NCBI GenBank assembly: GCA_964564915.1
Contig: CAZMCU010000047.1
Span: forward strand, 1 to 10,009
Reading direction: 5' to 3'
DNA from: JAFGBM01 sp964564915
GTDB lineage: Bacteria; Actinomycetota; Actinomycetes; Actinomycetales; Demequinaceae
Length of the DNA stretch: 10,009 nucleotides
This document shows, in pieces, positions 1 to 6,611 of this stretch. The position numbers and the translations under genes are program-made. Positions within the stretch are counted from its first letter, which is position 1, and each line of letters opens with the position of its first letter. Below the pieces are notes generated by a model, which had not been told where the DNA came from, ran no database searches, and worked only from the letters and a program-made list of their open reading frames with translations.

Positions 1-927
1 CCCCTCGTCCGCACGCTCGCCACCGCACGGGGCGTCGACCTCTCACTCGTCGTTGGCACAGGCATTGGGGGGCGCATCACGAAAGAGGACGTGCTCGCGG
101 CACAACCGGCCGAGCCTTCGGCTCCCGCAGCCCCTGTGTCCTCGGCAACTCCTACGCCAGCGACGGGTGCCATCGCGTCGCCCTCCGTGGAGAGCCCCGC
201 CGCCTCCCCGCTGAGGGGGACGACGGTCAAGATGACGCGACTCCGCACCATCATCGCCGATCGCATGATGGAGTCACTTCACGGCATGGCCCAACTGACC
301 ACCGTGGTCGAGGTGGACATGAGCGCGATCGGAGCCTTGCGTGCCAAGGCCAAAGACGCCTTCCAAGAGCGAGAAGGCGCCAAGCTCACGTTCCTGCCGT
401 TCTTCACGACCGCCGTCGCCGAAGCCCTGCAAACGCACGTATCCCTCAACTCGTCGCTCGACGGCGACAACCTCGTCTACCACGACGCCGTCAACCTCGG
501 CATCGCGGTCGACACGGAGAAGGGGCTCATCGTCCCCGCGATCAAGAACGCCGACTCCAAGTCACTTGCCGATCACGCTCGGGAGATTGCCGACCTCGGC
601 GAGCGAGCCCGGAGCAATCGCCTCACCCCGGATGACCTCGCGGGCGGGACGTTCACCGTGACGAACACGGGCTCCGTCGGGGCGCTCTTCGACACCCCCA
701 TCGTTCCGGCGCCCCAGACCGGCATCCTCGGTACGGGGGTTATCGCCAAGAGACCCGTCGTTGTCGTGGAGGCGGACGGAAGCGAGGTCATCGACATCCG
801 CCCGATGTGCTACCTCGCGCTCTCGTACGATCACAGGATCGTCGATGGCGCCGACGCTGCCCGCTTCCTTCAGGACGTCAAGGCTCGCCTCGAGACGGGC
901 GCCTTCGAGGCTGCTGTGGGCCTCTAG
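1..927 (+). CDS. sucB: 2-oxoacid dehydrogenase E2 (dihydrolipoamide acyltransferase, actinobacterial SucB type), 5' end missing
   Basis: This is the C-terminal part (308 residues) of an E2 acyltransferase, which moves acyl groups from a lipoyl arm to CoA in the 2-oxoglutarate or pyruvate dehydrogenase complex in the cytoplasm. The reading frame is open from base 1, so the gene begins left of the window; the GTG at 91 is internal. Residues 1-34 form a peripheral subunit-binding domain (PLVRTLA... GTGIGGRITKEDVLAA). A linker rich in Ala, Pro and Ser follows (about 35-75). The catalytic domain starts near KMTRLRTIIADRM and ends with the active-site motif SYDHRIVDGADAARFL (His 278 and Asp 282 of the fragment). 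The lipoyl domains would lie upstream. The stretch AQLTTVVEVDMS is typical of actinobacterial SucB (TIGR02927). A gene for an epimerase-like protein follows after 2 bp, as in other actinobacteria. Whether it serves 2-oxoglutarate dehydrogenase, pyruvate dehydrogenase or both cannot be told from this fragment. Confidence 0.93.
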   Translation, partial: PLVRTLATARGVDLSLVVGTGIGGRITKEDVLAAQPAEPSAPAAPVSSATPTPATGAIASPSVESPAASPLRGTTVKMTRLRTIIADRMMESLHGMAQLTTVVEVDMSAIGALRAKAKDAFQEREGAKLTFLPFFTTAVAEALQTHVSLNSSLDGDNLVYHDAVNLGIAVDTEKGLIVPAIKNADSKSLADHAREIADLGERARSNRLTPDDLAGGTFTVTNTGSVGALFDTPIVPAPQTGILGTGVIAKRPVVVVEADGSEVIDIRPMCYLALSYDHRIVDGADAARFLQDVKARLETGAFEAAVGL

Positions 928-929
928 GC

Positions 930-1826
930 GTGCACATCGTCGTCGCGGGATCCAGCGGCCTGATCGGCACGGCGCTCGTCGACCGACTCACGGACGAGGG
1001 GCATGAGGTCACGCGCCTCGTTCGGAGGGACCCAAAGGGTTCCCTCGAGTCCCGATGGGATCCCGCTTCCGGCGTCGTCGATCGCGACCTGATCACGTCC
1101 GCCGATGTCGTGGTCAACCTCGCGGGAGCCTCGATCGGCGATCACCGGTTGACCGCCCGATACGCAAAGGTCGTGCTCGAATCCCGGCTCACGACGACGC
1201 GATTGCTCGCCGACACCCTCGCGGAGACGGAAAAGGGCCACCTCATCCAGGCATCCGCGATGGGTTTCTACGGTCCCCGGGGGGACGAACCCATCACCGA
1301 GCGCTCCGCACCGGGGTGGGGGGTGCTGGCCGACATCACGGCGCGGTGGGAAATCGCCGCACTGTCAGCGGTCGAAGCGGGGACCCACGTTCAGTTCCTG
1401 CGGACCGGCCTCGTCCTCGCCCCTCACGGGGGGCTCGCGGGACGATTGCTCCCCCTGATCCGCACCGGGCTTCTCCGCAGGCTCGGCCCCGGCGACAACT
1501 GGCTCTCATGGATCAGCCTTCCCGACACGGTCCGAGCGATTACCTTCCTCGCGGGGCACGAATACGAGGGACCGGTCAACCTTGTCTCCCCCGCCCCAAC
1601 GCGGAGCAGGGACCTCGTAGGAGCACTCAACACGGCGGCCGGCAAGCGCGGACTCTTCCCCGTTCCCGCCGCCGCCCTCCGGCTCGCGATTGGACCAGCG
1701 GCCGACGACCTTCTCGGCTCGCAATCGGGCGTTCCCGCGGTTCTGACACGCCTCGGCTTCACGTGGGAGTACCCCACGATCGATGAGGCGGCGGCTTGGG
1801 TGCTCGGTGGGACGGCTCCGCTCTAG
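930..1826 (+). CDS. TIGR01777-type epimerase-like SDR protein
   Basis: The 298-residue protein is an atypical short-chain dehydrogenase of the TIGR01777 (SDR39U1-like) family, normally about 300 residues; no substrate is established for the family. The N-terminus VHIVVAGSSGLIGTALVDRL carries the Rossmann NAD(P)-binding pattern GxxGxxG (Gly7, Gly10, Gly13). Further family marks are WDPASG, VVNLAGASIGDHR, SAMGFYGPRGDE, LRTGLVLAPHGG and WLSWISLPD. The tail (RLGFTWEYPTIDEAAAWVL) is the DUF1731-like C-terminal domain. I see no classical YxxxK catalytic pair; the family usually has YG-R-G here. The frame stays open upstream into sucB, but the Rossmann strand begins right at the GTG at 930, 2 bp after the sucB stop, so that start is chosen. 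No good ribosome binding site precedes it, which suggests translation coupled to sucB. The order sucB-epimerase matches Rv2215-Rv2216. Confidence 0.9.
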   Translation: MHIVVAGSSGLIGTALVDRLTDEGHEVTRLVRRDPKGSLESRWDPASGVVDRDLITSADVVVNLAGASIGDHRLTARYAKVVLESRLTTTRLLADTLAETEKGHLIQASAMGFYGPRGDEPITERSAPGWGVLADITARWEIAALSAVEAGTHVQFLRTGLVLAPHGGLAGRLLPLIRTGLLRRLGPGDNWLSWISLPDTVRAITFLAGHEYEGPVNLVSPAPTRSRDLVGALNTAAGKRGLFPVPAAALRLAIGPAADDLLGSQSGVPAVLTRLGFTWEYPTIDEAAAWVLGGTAPL

Positions 1827-1894
1827 TACTTTCGATTGAGGAAATCCTGCCATCGGTGGAAACATCGAGGACTGGATACGACGCCAAGCACCTC

Positions 1895-1900
1895 AGGAGG
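1895..1900 (+). promoter_or_regulatory. Ribosome binding site of the small membrane protein
   Basis: AGGAGG, a perfect Shine-Dalgarno core, ends 6 nt before the ATG at 1907. It decides the start: the same frame is open further upstream to 1796, inside the epimerase gene, but that stretch has no such site. Confidence 0.85.
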
Positions 1901-1906
1901 TTCGCC

Positions 1907-2383
1907 ATGGCTACGAAACAGCAGGAACGGAAATCTATCGGGGTTCGTCGAGCCTCCTATGCAGGCACCATCGTGGTCAACGCGATCCTGATCTGGGTCT
2001 TCGGTCGCCTGCTCGTGTGGGGTTGGCCCGACTTCCTGACCGGAGAGTTCACCGAGGTCCTCCCGTGGATCCGGTTTTCCCTCACCATGGGTATCGTCGT
2101 GGCCGTCGCCCGCTTCGTGAAGGACCCCCGATGGTTCGTCTCGCTCACCGAATGCGTGAACGCGATCGTGACGCTCGTCGTCGCAGCCCGCATCCTCCGC
2201 GTCTTCCCCTTCGACTTCACCGGTAAGGCCTCGTTCTGGGAACCGGCTGCCCGCGTCGTGCTCATCCTGTCGATCGTCGGTGCGGCCATCGCGGTCGTGG
2301 TCAACCTGGTCTGGGCGATCATCTACGCCCTCCGGGAATCCCCTACCTCCCCCACGGAGGAATCCCCTTCTCCGGCGCTGTAA
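1907..2383 (+). CDS. Small four-helix membrane protein, function unknown
   Basis: I do not recognise a family for this 158-residue protein. It starts with a charged cytoplasmic-looking stretch (MATKQQERKSIGVRR), then has four likely membrane helices at about residues 20-40, 52-71, 78-99 and 114-141. A short tail follows that is rich in Ser, Pro, Thr and Glu (ESPTSPTEESPSPAL) and is probably cytoplasmic. No enzyme motif is visible. The loop between helices 3 and 4 holds FPFDFTG and a Trp-Glu-Pro. The gene lies 80 bp after the epimerase gene and runs tail to tail into the kinase-like gene with only 6 bp between the stops. It falls in the block that interrupts the usual epimerase-lipB neighbourhood, so context gives no function. 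The perfect ribosome binding site and clean membrane pattern make it very likely a real gene. Confidence 0.82.
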   Translation: MATKQQERKSIGVRRASYAGTIVVNAILIWVFGRLLVWGWPDFLTGEFTEVLPWIRFSLTMGIVVAVARFVKDPRWFVSLTECVNAIVTLVVAARILRVFPFDFTGKASFWEPAARVVLILSIVGAAIAVVVNLVWAIIYALRESPTSPTEESPSPAL

Positions 2384-2389
2384 CGACCC

Positions 2390-3634
2390 TCAGGGGAGTG
2401 CGCGGGCGGTTTCCACCCTCCAACCCAATTCCCGCGTCCAGACGATCTCCAGTTCCGCAGAGGCCCTCTCCTCCCCCACGGTGTCGTGGAGGGACCCCTC
2501 CCACGTCTCGTGCGTGGTCACAACGTACGCCACGCGCACGGTAGCGGCGTTTCGCTCCTCCTCCACCACGGTGGCATCGACGACCTCAACCCCGAGACCC
2601 TCGAAACGAATCTCCCCGGCTTCGAGACCCGCGGCGAGGGTTTCGTCCGCCAACCTCGCCTCGCTCCCCTCCACCGTCGTCGCGAGCAATCCCTCGGCGT
2701 CCCCCTCCGCGATCGCCTCGAATCGGGCCTGCGTAAGGGTCGACGCGGCGTCACCCGGCGATGTCGGGATCCCTTCTGCGGGGATCGGAAGGGTCGGAAA
2801 ATCGGTGGAAGCGGGGGCGGCAACCCAGGCCCCGACGAGCGTCGTCACCCCCCAGACGACCCCCAGCCCCACCCCGACGAACCCCGCAACACGGGCGGAA
2901 CGCGTGACGATTCGCCTCACCCTCCAGGGACGCCCTTCTCGGGTCTTGACGGTCGCCTCGTCGGGGCTCAGGGCCCTGGCCCGCACAGCGGCGGCGACCC
3001 CACGATCGGGAACCGAAACCGGTACCGGGGTTGCGCACCGACGCAGCGCGATGGCCACCTCGGCGGCGGGGGGTCGAGACGCCGGGGTGGGGGCGGTCAG
3101 CGGCGCGGTCCACGCATCGACGCGCTCACGGGCTTCGTCGGAAGCGAGCGACGACAGTAATCGACCGAGGGAGTACACATCGGAAGCCGCGGTGGTGGAG
3201 ACCGGGCGCTCGGGGGCGGAGTACCCCGGCGTTCCGCTTTCCCGTCGCCCCGCTCCTCCGATGAGATCGACGAGCACCACCCTGGTGGGCGTCACGATGA
3301 CGTTCGCTGGCGACAGGTCCCCGTGAACCAGTCCCGAGGCATGGAGGGCCGCGAGGGCCCCCGCGACATCGACCCCAACCGCGACGCACTCCCCCGCGCC
3401 CAACTTCCCGCGAAGCCTCACGAGAGACGAGAGATCGAAACCGGTCGCCCGTGACCCATGGGCTACGACGTTTCCGCCCGCCTCAAGCTCCACGCGTTCG
3501 GGAAGCCACAGCCCCGGATGGCCAATCACCCGGAGGGCGTCCAGCCGGGCCTGAGCCTCCTCGAACTCCGCCGAGCCGTAGCCGACCACACGGGCGACCT
3601 CATCGAGAGAGGTAGCAACCACGGGGTGACTCAT
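2390..3634 (-). CDS. Membrane-anchored protein kinase-like protein with truncated N-lobe (possible pseudokinase)
   Basis: This 414-residue protein has the C-lobe of a Ser/Thr protein kinase, a membrane helix and an outside domain. Visible kinase motifs are the catalytic loop HGDLSPANV (Asp106, Asn111), DLIG in place of DFG (Asp123), GTPGYSAPE (134-142) and SDVYSLG (151-157). The first 100 residues resemble the alpha-C helix onward (RVIGHPGLWLPERV ... LAALHASGLVHGD). The glycine-rich loop and the VAxK lysine, which normally position ATP, are not there. One membrane helix spans about 248-272. The remaining outside part, about 142 residues, starts with a helix (LTQARFEAIAEGD) and continues with strand-like segments ending IVWTRELGWRVETA, which suggests an NTF2-like fold (inference). 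The ATG at 3634 has no clear ribosome binding site. A hairpin separates it from the transporter gene upstream. It may be an inactive scaffold or sensor, or a divergent kinase. Confidence 0.8.
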   Translation of the reverse strand: MSHPVVATSLDEVARVVGYGSAEFEEAQARLDALRVIGHPGLWLPERVELEAGGNVVAHGSRATGFDLSSLVRLRGKLGAGECVAVGVDVAGALAALHASGLVHGDLSPANVIVTPTRVVLVDLIGGAGRRESGTPGYSAPERPVSTTAASDVYSLGRLLSSLASDEARERVDAWTAPLTAPTPASRPPAAEVAIALRRCATPVPVSVPDRGVAAAVRARALSPDEATVKTREGRPWRVRRIVTRSARVAGFVGVGLGVVWGVTTLVGAWVAAPASTDFPTLPIPAEGIPTSPGDAASTLTQARFEAIAEGDAEGLLATTVEGSEARLADETLAAGLEAGEIRFEGLGVEVVDATVVEEERNAATVRVAYVVTTHETWEGSLHDTVGEERASAELEIVWTRELGWRVETARALP

Positions 3635-3651
3635 GCGACCAGAAAAGCAGG

Positions 3652-3690
3652 AACCCCCGGTGCGTGGACGTTATCCACAGGCCGGGGGTT
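3652..3690 (-). terminator. Nested palindrome downstream of the MMPL gene, likely terminator
   Basis: A perfect 9-bp inverted repeat (AACCCCCGG at 3652-3660, CCGGGGGTT at 3682-3690) encloses a second perfect 5-bp inverted repeat (GTGGA at 3664-3668, TCCAC at 3674-3678) around a 5-nt loop. Both share one centre at 3671, with a symmetrical 3x3 internal loop between the stems. On the minus strand it lies 15 nt after the transporter stop and is followed by CCTGCTTTTCT, so it looks like an intrinsic terminator for the transporter transcript. It also sits just before the kinase-like gene, so a role as an operator or attenuator is possible. The T-run is short and begins 5 nt after the stem. Confidence 0.6.
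3671..3679 (+). promoter_or_regulatory. Perfect DnaA box (TTATCCACA)
   Basis: TTATCCACA matches the high-affinity DnaA-binding consensus TTATNCACA exactly. It lies over the loop and one inner arm of the nested palindrome between the transporter and kinase-like genes. I found no cluster of further boxes and no AT-rich unwinding element, so it is not an origin. It could be a site where DnaA regulates the kinase-like gene, or a chance match. Confidence 0.45.
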
Positions 3691-3705
3691 TCCTTGAGTC
3701 GCGGG

Positions 3706-5880
3706 TTAGGCCTCGATCTTCTTCTGCCATGGCCACCACGCCGCGCGATCGATGTCATAGATCACGCCGGGAATCAGAAGGGTCCGCACGACGAGGGTGT
3801 CGATCAGCACACCAGCAGCCACGATAAACGCCATCTGCACCAGGAAGAGCAACGGCAGCACCACCAGCGCACCGAACGTCGCGGCCAGGACGATTCCCGC
3901 AGAGGTGATCACTCCACCGGTCACCGCAAGCGAGCGCCGAATGCCTTCCCTCGTGCCTCGCTGGAGCGACTCCTCTCGAGCTCTCGACATGAGGAAGATC
4001 GAGTAGTCGACACCGAGCGCCACGAGGAACACGAACGCGAACAAAGGTACGGCGTTGTCGGAACCGGGGAAGTGGAAGACGTGATTGAACACGAGAGCCG
4101 AGACACCAAGCGTTGCGGCGAACGACAACACGTTGGCTCCCACGATGATGAGCGGCGCGACCAAGGCGCGCAACAACACGATGAGGACCAGCAGGATGAC
4201 CCCCAAGACGAGCGGAATGATGACCCTCATGTCTCGTGACGTCGTCGTACTGGTGTCGAGGGCGATGGCGGCGTCGCCACCGACCAGCGCGGTCGGGTCG
4301 ACCTCGTGAACGGCGGTGCGTACGGCGGCGACGATGTTCCTCGCCTCGTTGGAACTGGACGCCACGGTGGTGACGGCGTTGATAGCCACCCGGCCGTTGA
4401 TCACGAGAGGGGAATCCGATGCCACCTGCGGGGGAGTTCCCGCGATGATCGACGGAGTCAACACGTAGGTCGACGCCACCCCTGCGACGCCCTGCGCGGC
4501 GGCCACGACGTCGGCCCCCTGGTCCGCACTCGCCTGGATCTCGATGGGCGAGGTGGTGCCGGCGGCGAAATGATCCGTCAGGACCGTCAGTCCCTCGATG
4601 GACTGAACGTTGCCCAGGATCTGGTCGCTATCGCCCACCCCGCTCGACTTGTAGGTGGGCAGGAACGATGCGAAGACCAGTAAGCCAACCAGCGCGACGG
4701 CCCAGGTGCGACGGGGGTGGTTCGCCACACCCCTCGAGATCTTGCCCCACACTCCCGCGTGCTCCTCGATGGCCCCCAGGGTGTCAACGTGCCCCACGTT
4801 CTCCGCGTGGAACAGCGGCTTCTTCGGCCAGAACGCCCACCGCGCATTCTTCCCCCCGATCAGAAGGATTGCGGGAAGGAAGGTCAGGGCCGACAAGTAC
4901 GCCGCAAGGATGCCGGTAGCCGCGACCGGACCGAGAGCCTGGTTGGACTTGAGGTTGGAGACGAGCAGCATCAGCAGCGCGAGCATGACGGTGATCGCCG
5001 AGGCCGTGATGGGCGCGAAGGAGCGTCGCCACGCGCGGGTCATGGCGTCGTAGGGGCTCGCGTGACGACGCAACTCCTCTCGATACCGGGAGACGAGCAA
5101 CAGCGAATAGTCGGTCGTCGCCCCCACGACCAGGATGAACATGATGCCCTGGCTTTGGCCGTTGAGTTGGATTGCCCCCGATTTCGCGAGGCCAAGGACG
5201 GCGAGCGTCGCCGTTCCGAGGCCGACCATCGCGGTCGTCAGCACGAAGAACGGGAGCACGGGGCTGCGATAGACGAGCAGCAGGATGATCAGGACGACGA
5301 CGAAGGCAACGACGAGGAGCAGCCCATCGATGCCCCCGAACGCTCCGATGAGGTCGCCGAAGATCCCGATGCCACCGGTCAGGTAGAACGTCCCGGGAAG
5401 GTTCGCGGCATCCGCGGCGTCGCGGATCGAGCGGGAGATCAGCGAGGCCATGAAGTCGGAGCCCACGCTCGTGAGCGCGGTCTCGAAGTCGAACATCATG
5501 ATCGCTTCGACCGCCGTACCGTCCATGCTGGGAACGATGATGGGTTGGCCGACGATGAGGTCACCGATCGTCGTCCCATCCGTCCCCACCGGTGCGCTCA
5601 GAGAATTCGTCACAAACGCCTGGAACGTCGCCACATCCTCGGGGCTGGAAACGCCATCGAGCACCAGGATGGCGGGAATCACCGTCGCGGGGTTGAACTC
5701 CGCGCGCTCGATGCTGGCCTCGGTCGACTCCGCTTTCTGGGGAAGGAACGCCGCGGTATCGAACTGTTGGTTCTCCGAGAGTTTCGGTATCGAGGAACCA
5801 CCTAAGCCTCCGCCGATCCCCAGCCAGAGGGCGGCGAGCGTAATCACGATGAGAGGACGGAGCCAGGTTCTCGATGTCAT
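3706..5880 (-). CDS. MMPL/RND-family membrane transporter
   Basis: This 724-residue protein belongs to the MMPL branch of the RND superfamily, proton-driven exporters of lipids or other hydrophobic compounds in the cell membrane. It has the usual duplicated layout. A helix near residue 10-27 is followed by an outside domain (about 30-180) and a block of five helices (185-345). A cytoplasmic linker (about 346-390), a sixth-type helix with second outside domain, and a second helix block (550-705) follow. The paired Asp-Tyr sites expected for proton transfer are present in both halves: GATTDYSLLLVSRYREE (Asp257, Tyr258) and LGVDYSIFLMSRAREE (Asp625, Tyr626). The substrate is unknown. Earlier in-frame starts exist at 5886 and 5940, but GGGAAGG ends 8 nt before the ATG at 5880, the best spacing. 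The gene diverges from lipB and faces no regulator in this window. Confidence 0.88.
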   Translation of the reverse strand: MTSRTWLRPLIVITLAALWLGIGGGLGGSSIPKLSENQQFDTAAFLPQKAESTEASIERAEFNPATVIPAILVLDGVSSPEDVATFQAFVTNSLSAPVGTDGTTIGDLIVGQPIIVPSMDGTAVEAIMMFDFETALTSVGSDFMASLISRSIRDAADAANLPGTFYLTGGIGIFGDLIGAFGGIDGLLLVVAFVVVLIILLLVYRSPVLPFFVLTTAMVGLGTATLAVLGLAKSGAIQLNGQSQGIMFILVVGATTDYSLLLVSRYREELRRHASPYDAMTRAWRRSFAPITASAITVMLALLMLLVSNLKSNQALGPVAATGILAAYLSALTFLPAILLIGGKNARWAFWPKKPLFHAENVGHVDTLGAIEEHAGVWGKISRGVANHPRRTWAVALVGLLVFASFLPTYKSSGVGDSDQILGNVQSIEGLTVLTDHFAAGTTSPIEIQASADQGADVVAAAQGVAGVASTYVLTPSIIAGTPPQVASDSPLVINGRVAINAVTTVASSSNEARNIVAAVRTAVHEVDPTALVGGDAAIALDTSTTTSRDMRVIIPLVLGVILLVLIVLLRALVAPLIIVGANVLSFAATLGVSALVFNHVFHFPGSDNAVPLFAFVFLVALGVDYSIFLMSRAREESLQRGTREGIRRSLAVTGGVITSAGIVLAATFGALVVLPLLFLVQMAFIVAAGVLIDTLVVRTLLIPGVIYDIDRAAWWPWQKKIEA

Positions 5881-5888
5881 GGACATAT

Positions 5889-5895
5889 CCTTCCC
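5889..5895 (-). promoter_or_regulatory. Ribosome binding site of the MMPL gene
   Basis: On the minus strand this reads GGGAAGG. It is 8 nt from the ATG at 5880 but only 2 nt from the ATG at 5886 (the pair reads ATGTCCATG), so it favours the 5880 start. Confidence 0.65.
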
Positions 5896-5926
5896 TAACA
5901 TGCGACCCCGCGCTGAACAATCCGGC

Positions 5927-5942
5927 GTTAACCTTGCCACAC
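5927..5942 (+). promoter_or_regulatory. Probable lipB promoter -10 region, leaderless transcript
   Basis: TAACCT at 5929-5934 fits the actinobacterial -10 pattern TANNNT. A transcript would start 7-9 nt later, at or next to the lipB ATG at 5943, and no ribosome binding site precedes that ATG. This suggests a leaderless mRNA, common in actinobacteria. No convincing -35 element is seen. The palindrome GTTAAC (5927-5932) overlaps the box. On the minus strand a TTGACG lies at 5956-5951, within lipB, and could be the -35 of the divergent transporter gene, but its -10 partner is poor. Confidence 0.45.
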
Positions 5943-6611
5943 ATGGACATCGTCAACCTTGACCCCGGTCGGCGCCTCGTGGACTATCACGAGGCGTGGG
6001 AGTTGCAGCGCCGCCTTCTCACCGAAGTAGCGGACGGTTCCCGTTCCGACACCCTCATCCTCGTCGAACACCCCTCGGTCTACACCGCGGGAAAGCGAAC
6101 GGCGAGATGGGAACGACCGACGGATGGCACCCCGGTTGTCGATGTGGACCGAGGCGGAAGGATCACCTGGCACGGTCCCGGCCAACTCGTCGGATACCCG
6201 ATCGTCCGCCTTCGCGAACCGCTCGACGTCATCCACTACGTTCGAGCCCTCGAAGACGCGATCATCGCGGTCTGCTCCGGGCTCGGTGTCACAACCACGA
6301 GAATCGCCGATCGTTCCGGTGTCTGGTGTCCCGCCGATGGCGATCGCCTTGCGCGAAAGGTTTGCGCGATCGGTGTGCGTGTCTCCCGGGGCGTCACGAT
6401 GCACGGCTTCGCCCTCAACTGCAACCCCGACCTCGCCCCGTTCTCCCGTATCGTGCCCTGTGGACTGGACGACGCGGACGTCACCTCGCTTTCCGCGGAG
6501 CTAAGAAGGGACGTCCCAATCGAAGAGGTCCTTCCTGCCGTCGTCGCCGCGCTGGACGTGTCCCTCGCCGACGTACGCTGGAGTACCGCCCAGCAGAAGG
6601 AGACACCGTGA
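5943..6611 (+). CDS. lipB: Octanoyl-[acyl-carrier-protein]:protein N-octanoyltransferase LipB
   Basis: LipB moves an octanoyl group from acyl carrier protein to the lysine of lipoyl domains, the first step of lipoate synthesis in the cytoplasm. The 222-residue length is normal. Family motifs are clear: LILVEHPSVYTAGKR, the substrate loop RGGRITWHGPGQLVGYP (70-86), and RKVCAIGVRVSRGVTMHGFALN with the catalytic lysine (Lys139). The catalytic cysteine is in FSRIVPCG (Cys173). The ATG at 5943 gives the expected N-terminus; the frame is open further upstream, but without family similarity. It overlaps lipA by 4 bp (GTGA), so the two are one operon. Its usual upstream neighbour, the epimerase gene, is about 4 kb away here, and lipB has a transporter gene diverging from it instead. 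Confidence 0.95.
   Translation: MDIVNLDPGRRLVDYHEAWELQRRLLTEVADGSRSDTLILVEHPSVYTAGKRTARWERPTDGTPVVDVDRGGRITWHGPGQLVGYPIVRLREPLDVIHYVRALEDAIIAVCSGLGVTTTRIADRSGVWCPADGDRLARKVCAIGVRVSRGVTMHGFALNCNPDLAPFSRIVPCGLDDADVTSLSAELRRDVPIEEVLPAVVAALDVSLADVRWSTAQQKETP

Noticed and set aside
807..929. Upstream extension of the epimerase frame into sucB
   Set aside because: The extension is Arg-rich sequence out of frame with sucB; the Rossmann strand starts at 930.
1836..1882. Promoter for the small membrane protein gene (TTGAGG at 1836, GGAAAC at 1857)
   Set aside because: No -10 box at proper spacing could be matched with either element; read-through from the epimerase gene is as likely.
2346..2360. CCTCC-CCCAC-GGAGG hairpin as a terminator
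   Set aside because: It lies within the coding tail of the small membrane protein, is short, and has no T-run.
2280..3326. Plus-strand open frame (348 codons) opposite the kinase-like gene
   Set aside because: Ser/Thr/Arg-rich with no domain, overlapping both neighbours; the minus frame shows kinase motifs.
3671..3679. Replication origin at the DnaA box
   Set aside because: Only one box, no AT-rich region and no dnaA/dnaN neighbours.
4717..5805. Long plus-strand open frame (362 codons) opposite the MMPL gene
   Set aside because: It is antisense to a clear transporter, has low-complexity Arg/Asp/Glu/Gln-rich sequence and no motif; a shadow of high-GC codon bias.
5930..5961. AACCTTG direct repeat (5930-5936 and 5955-5961) as an operator
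   Set aside because: Seven bases only, with the second copy in lipB coding sequence; easily chance.
5996..6607. Upstream extension of the lipA frame through lipB
   Set aside because: Arg/Pro-rich shadow of lipB; the true LipA N-terminus begins at 6608.
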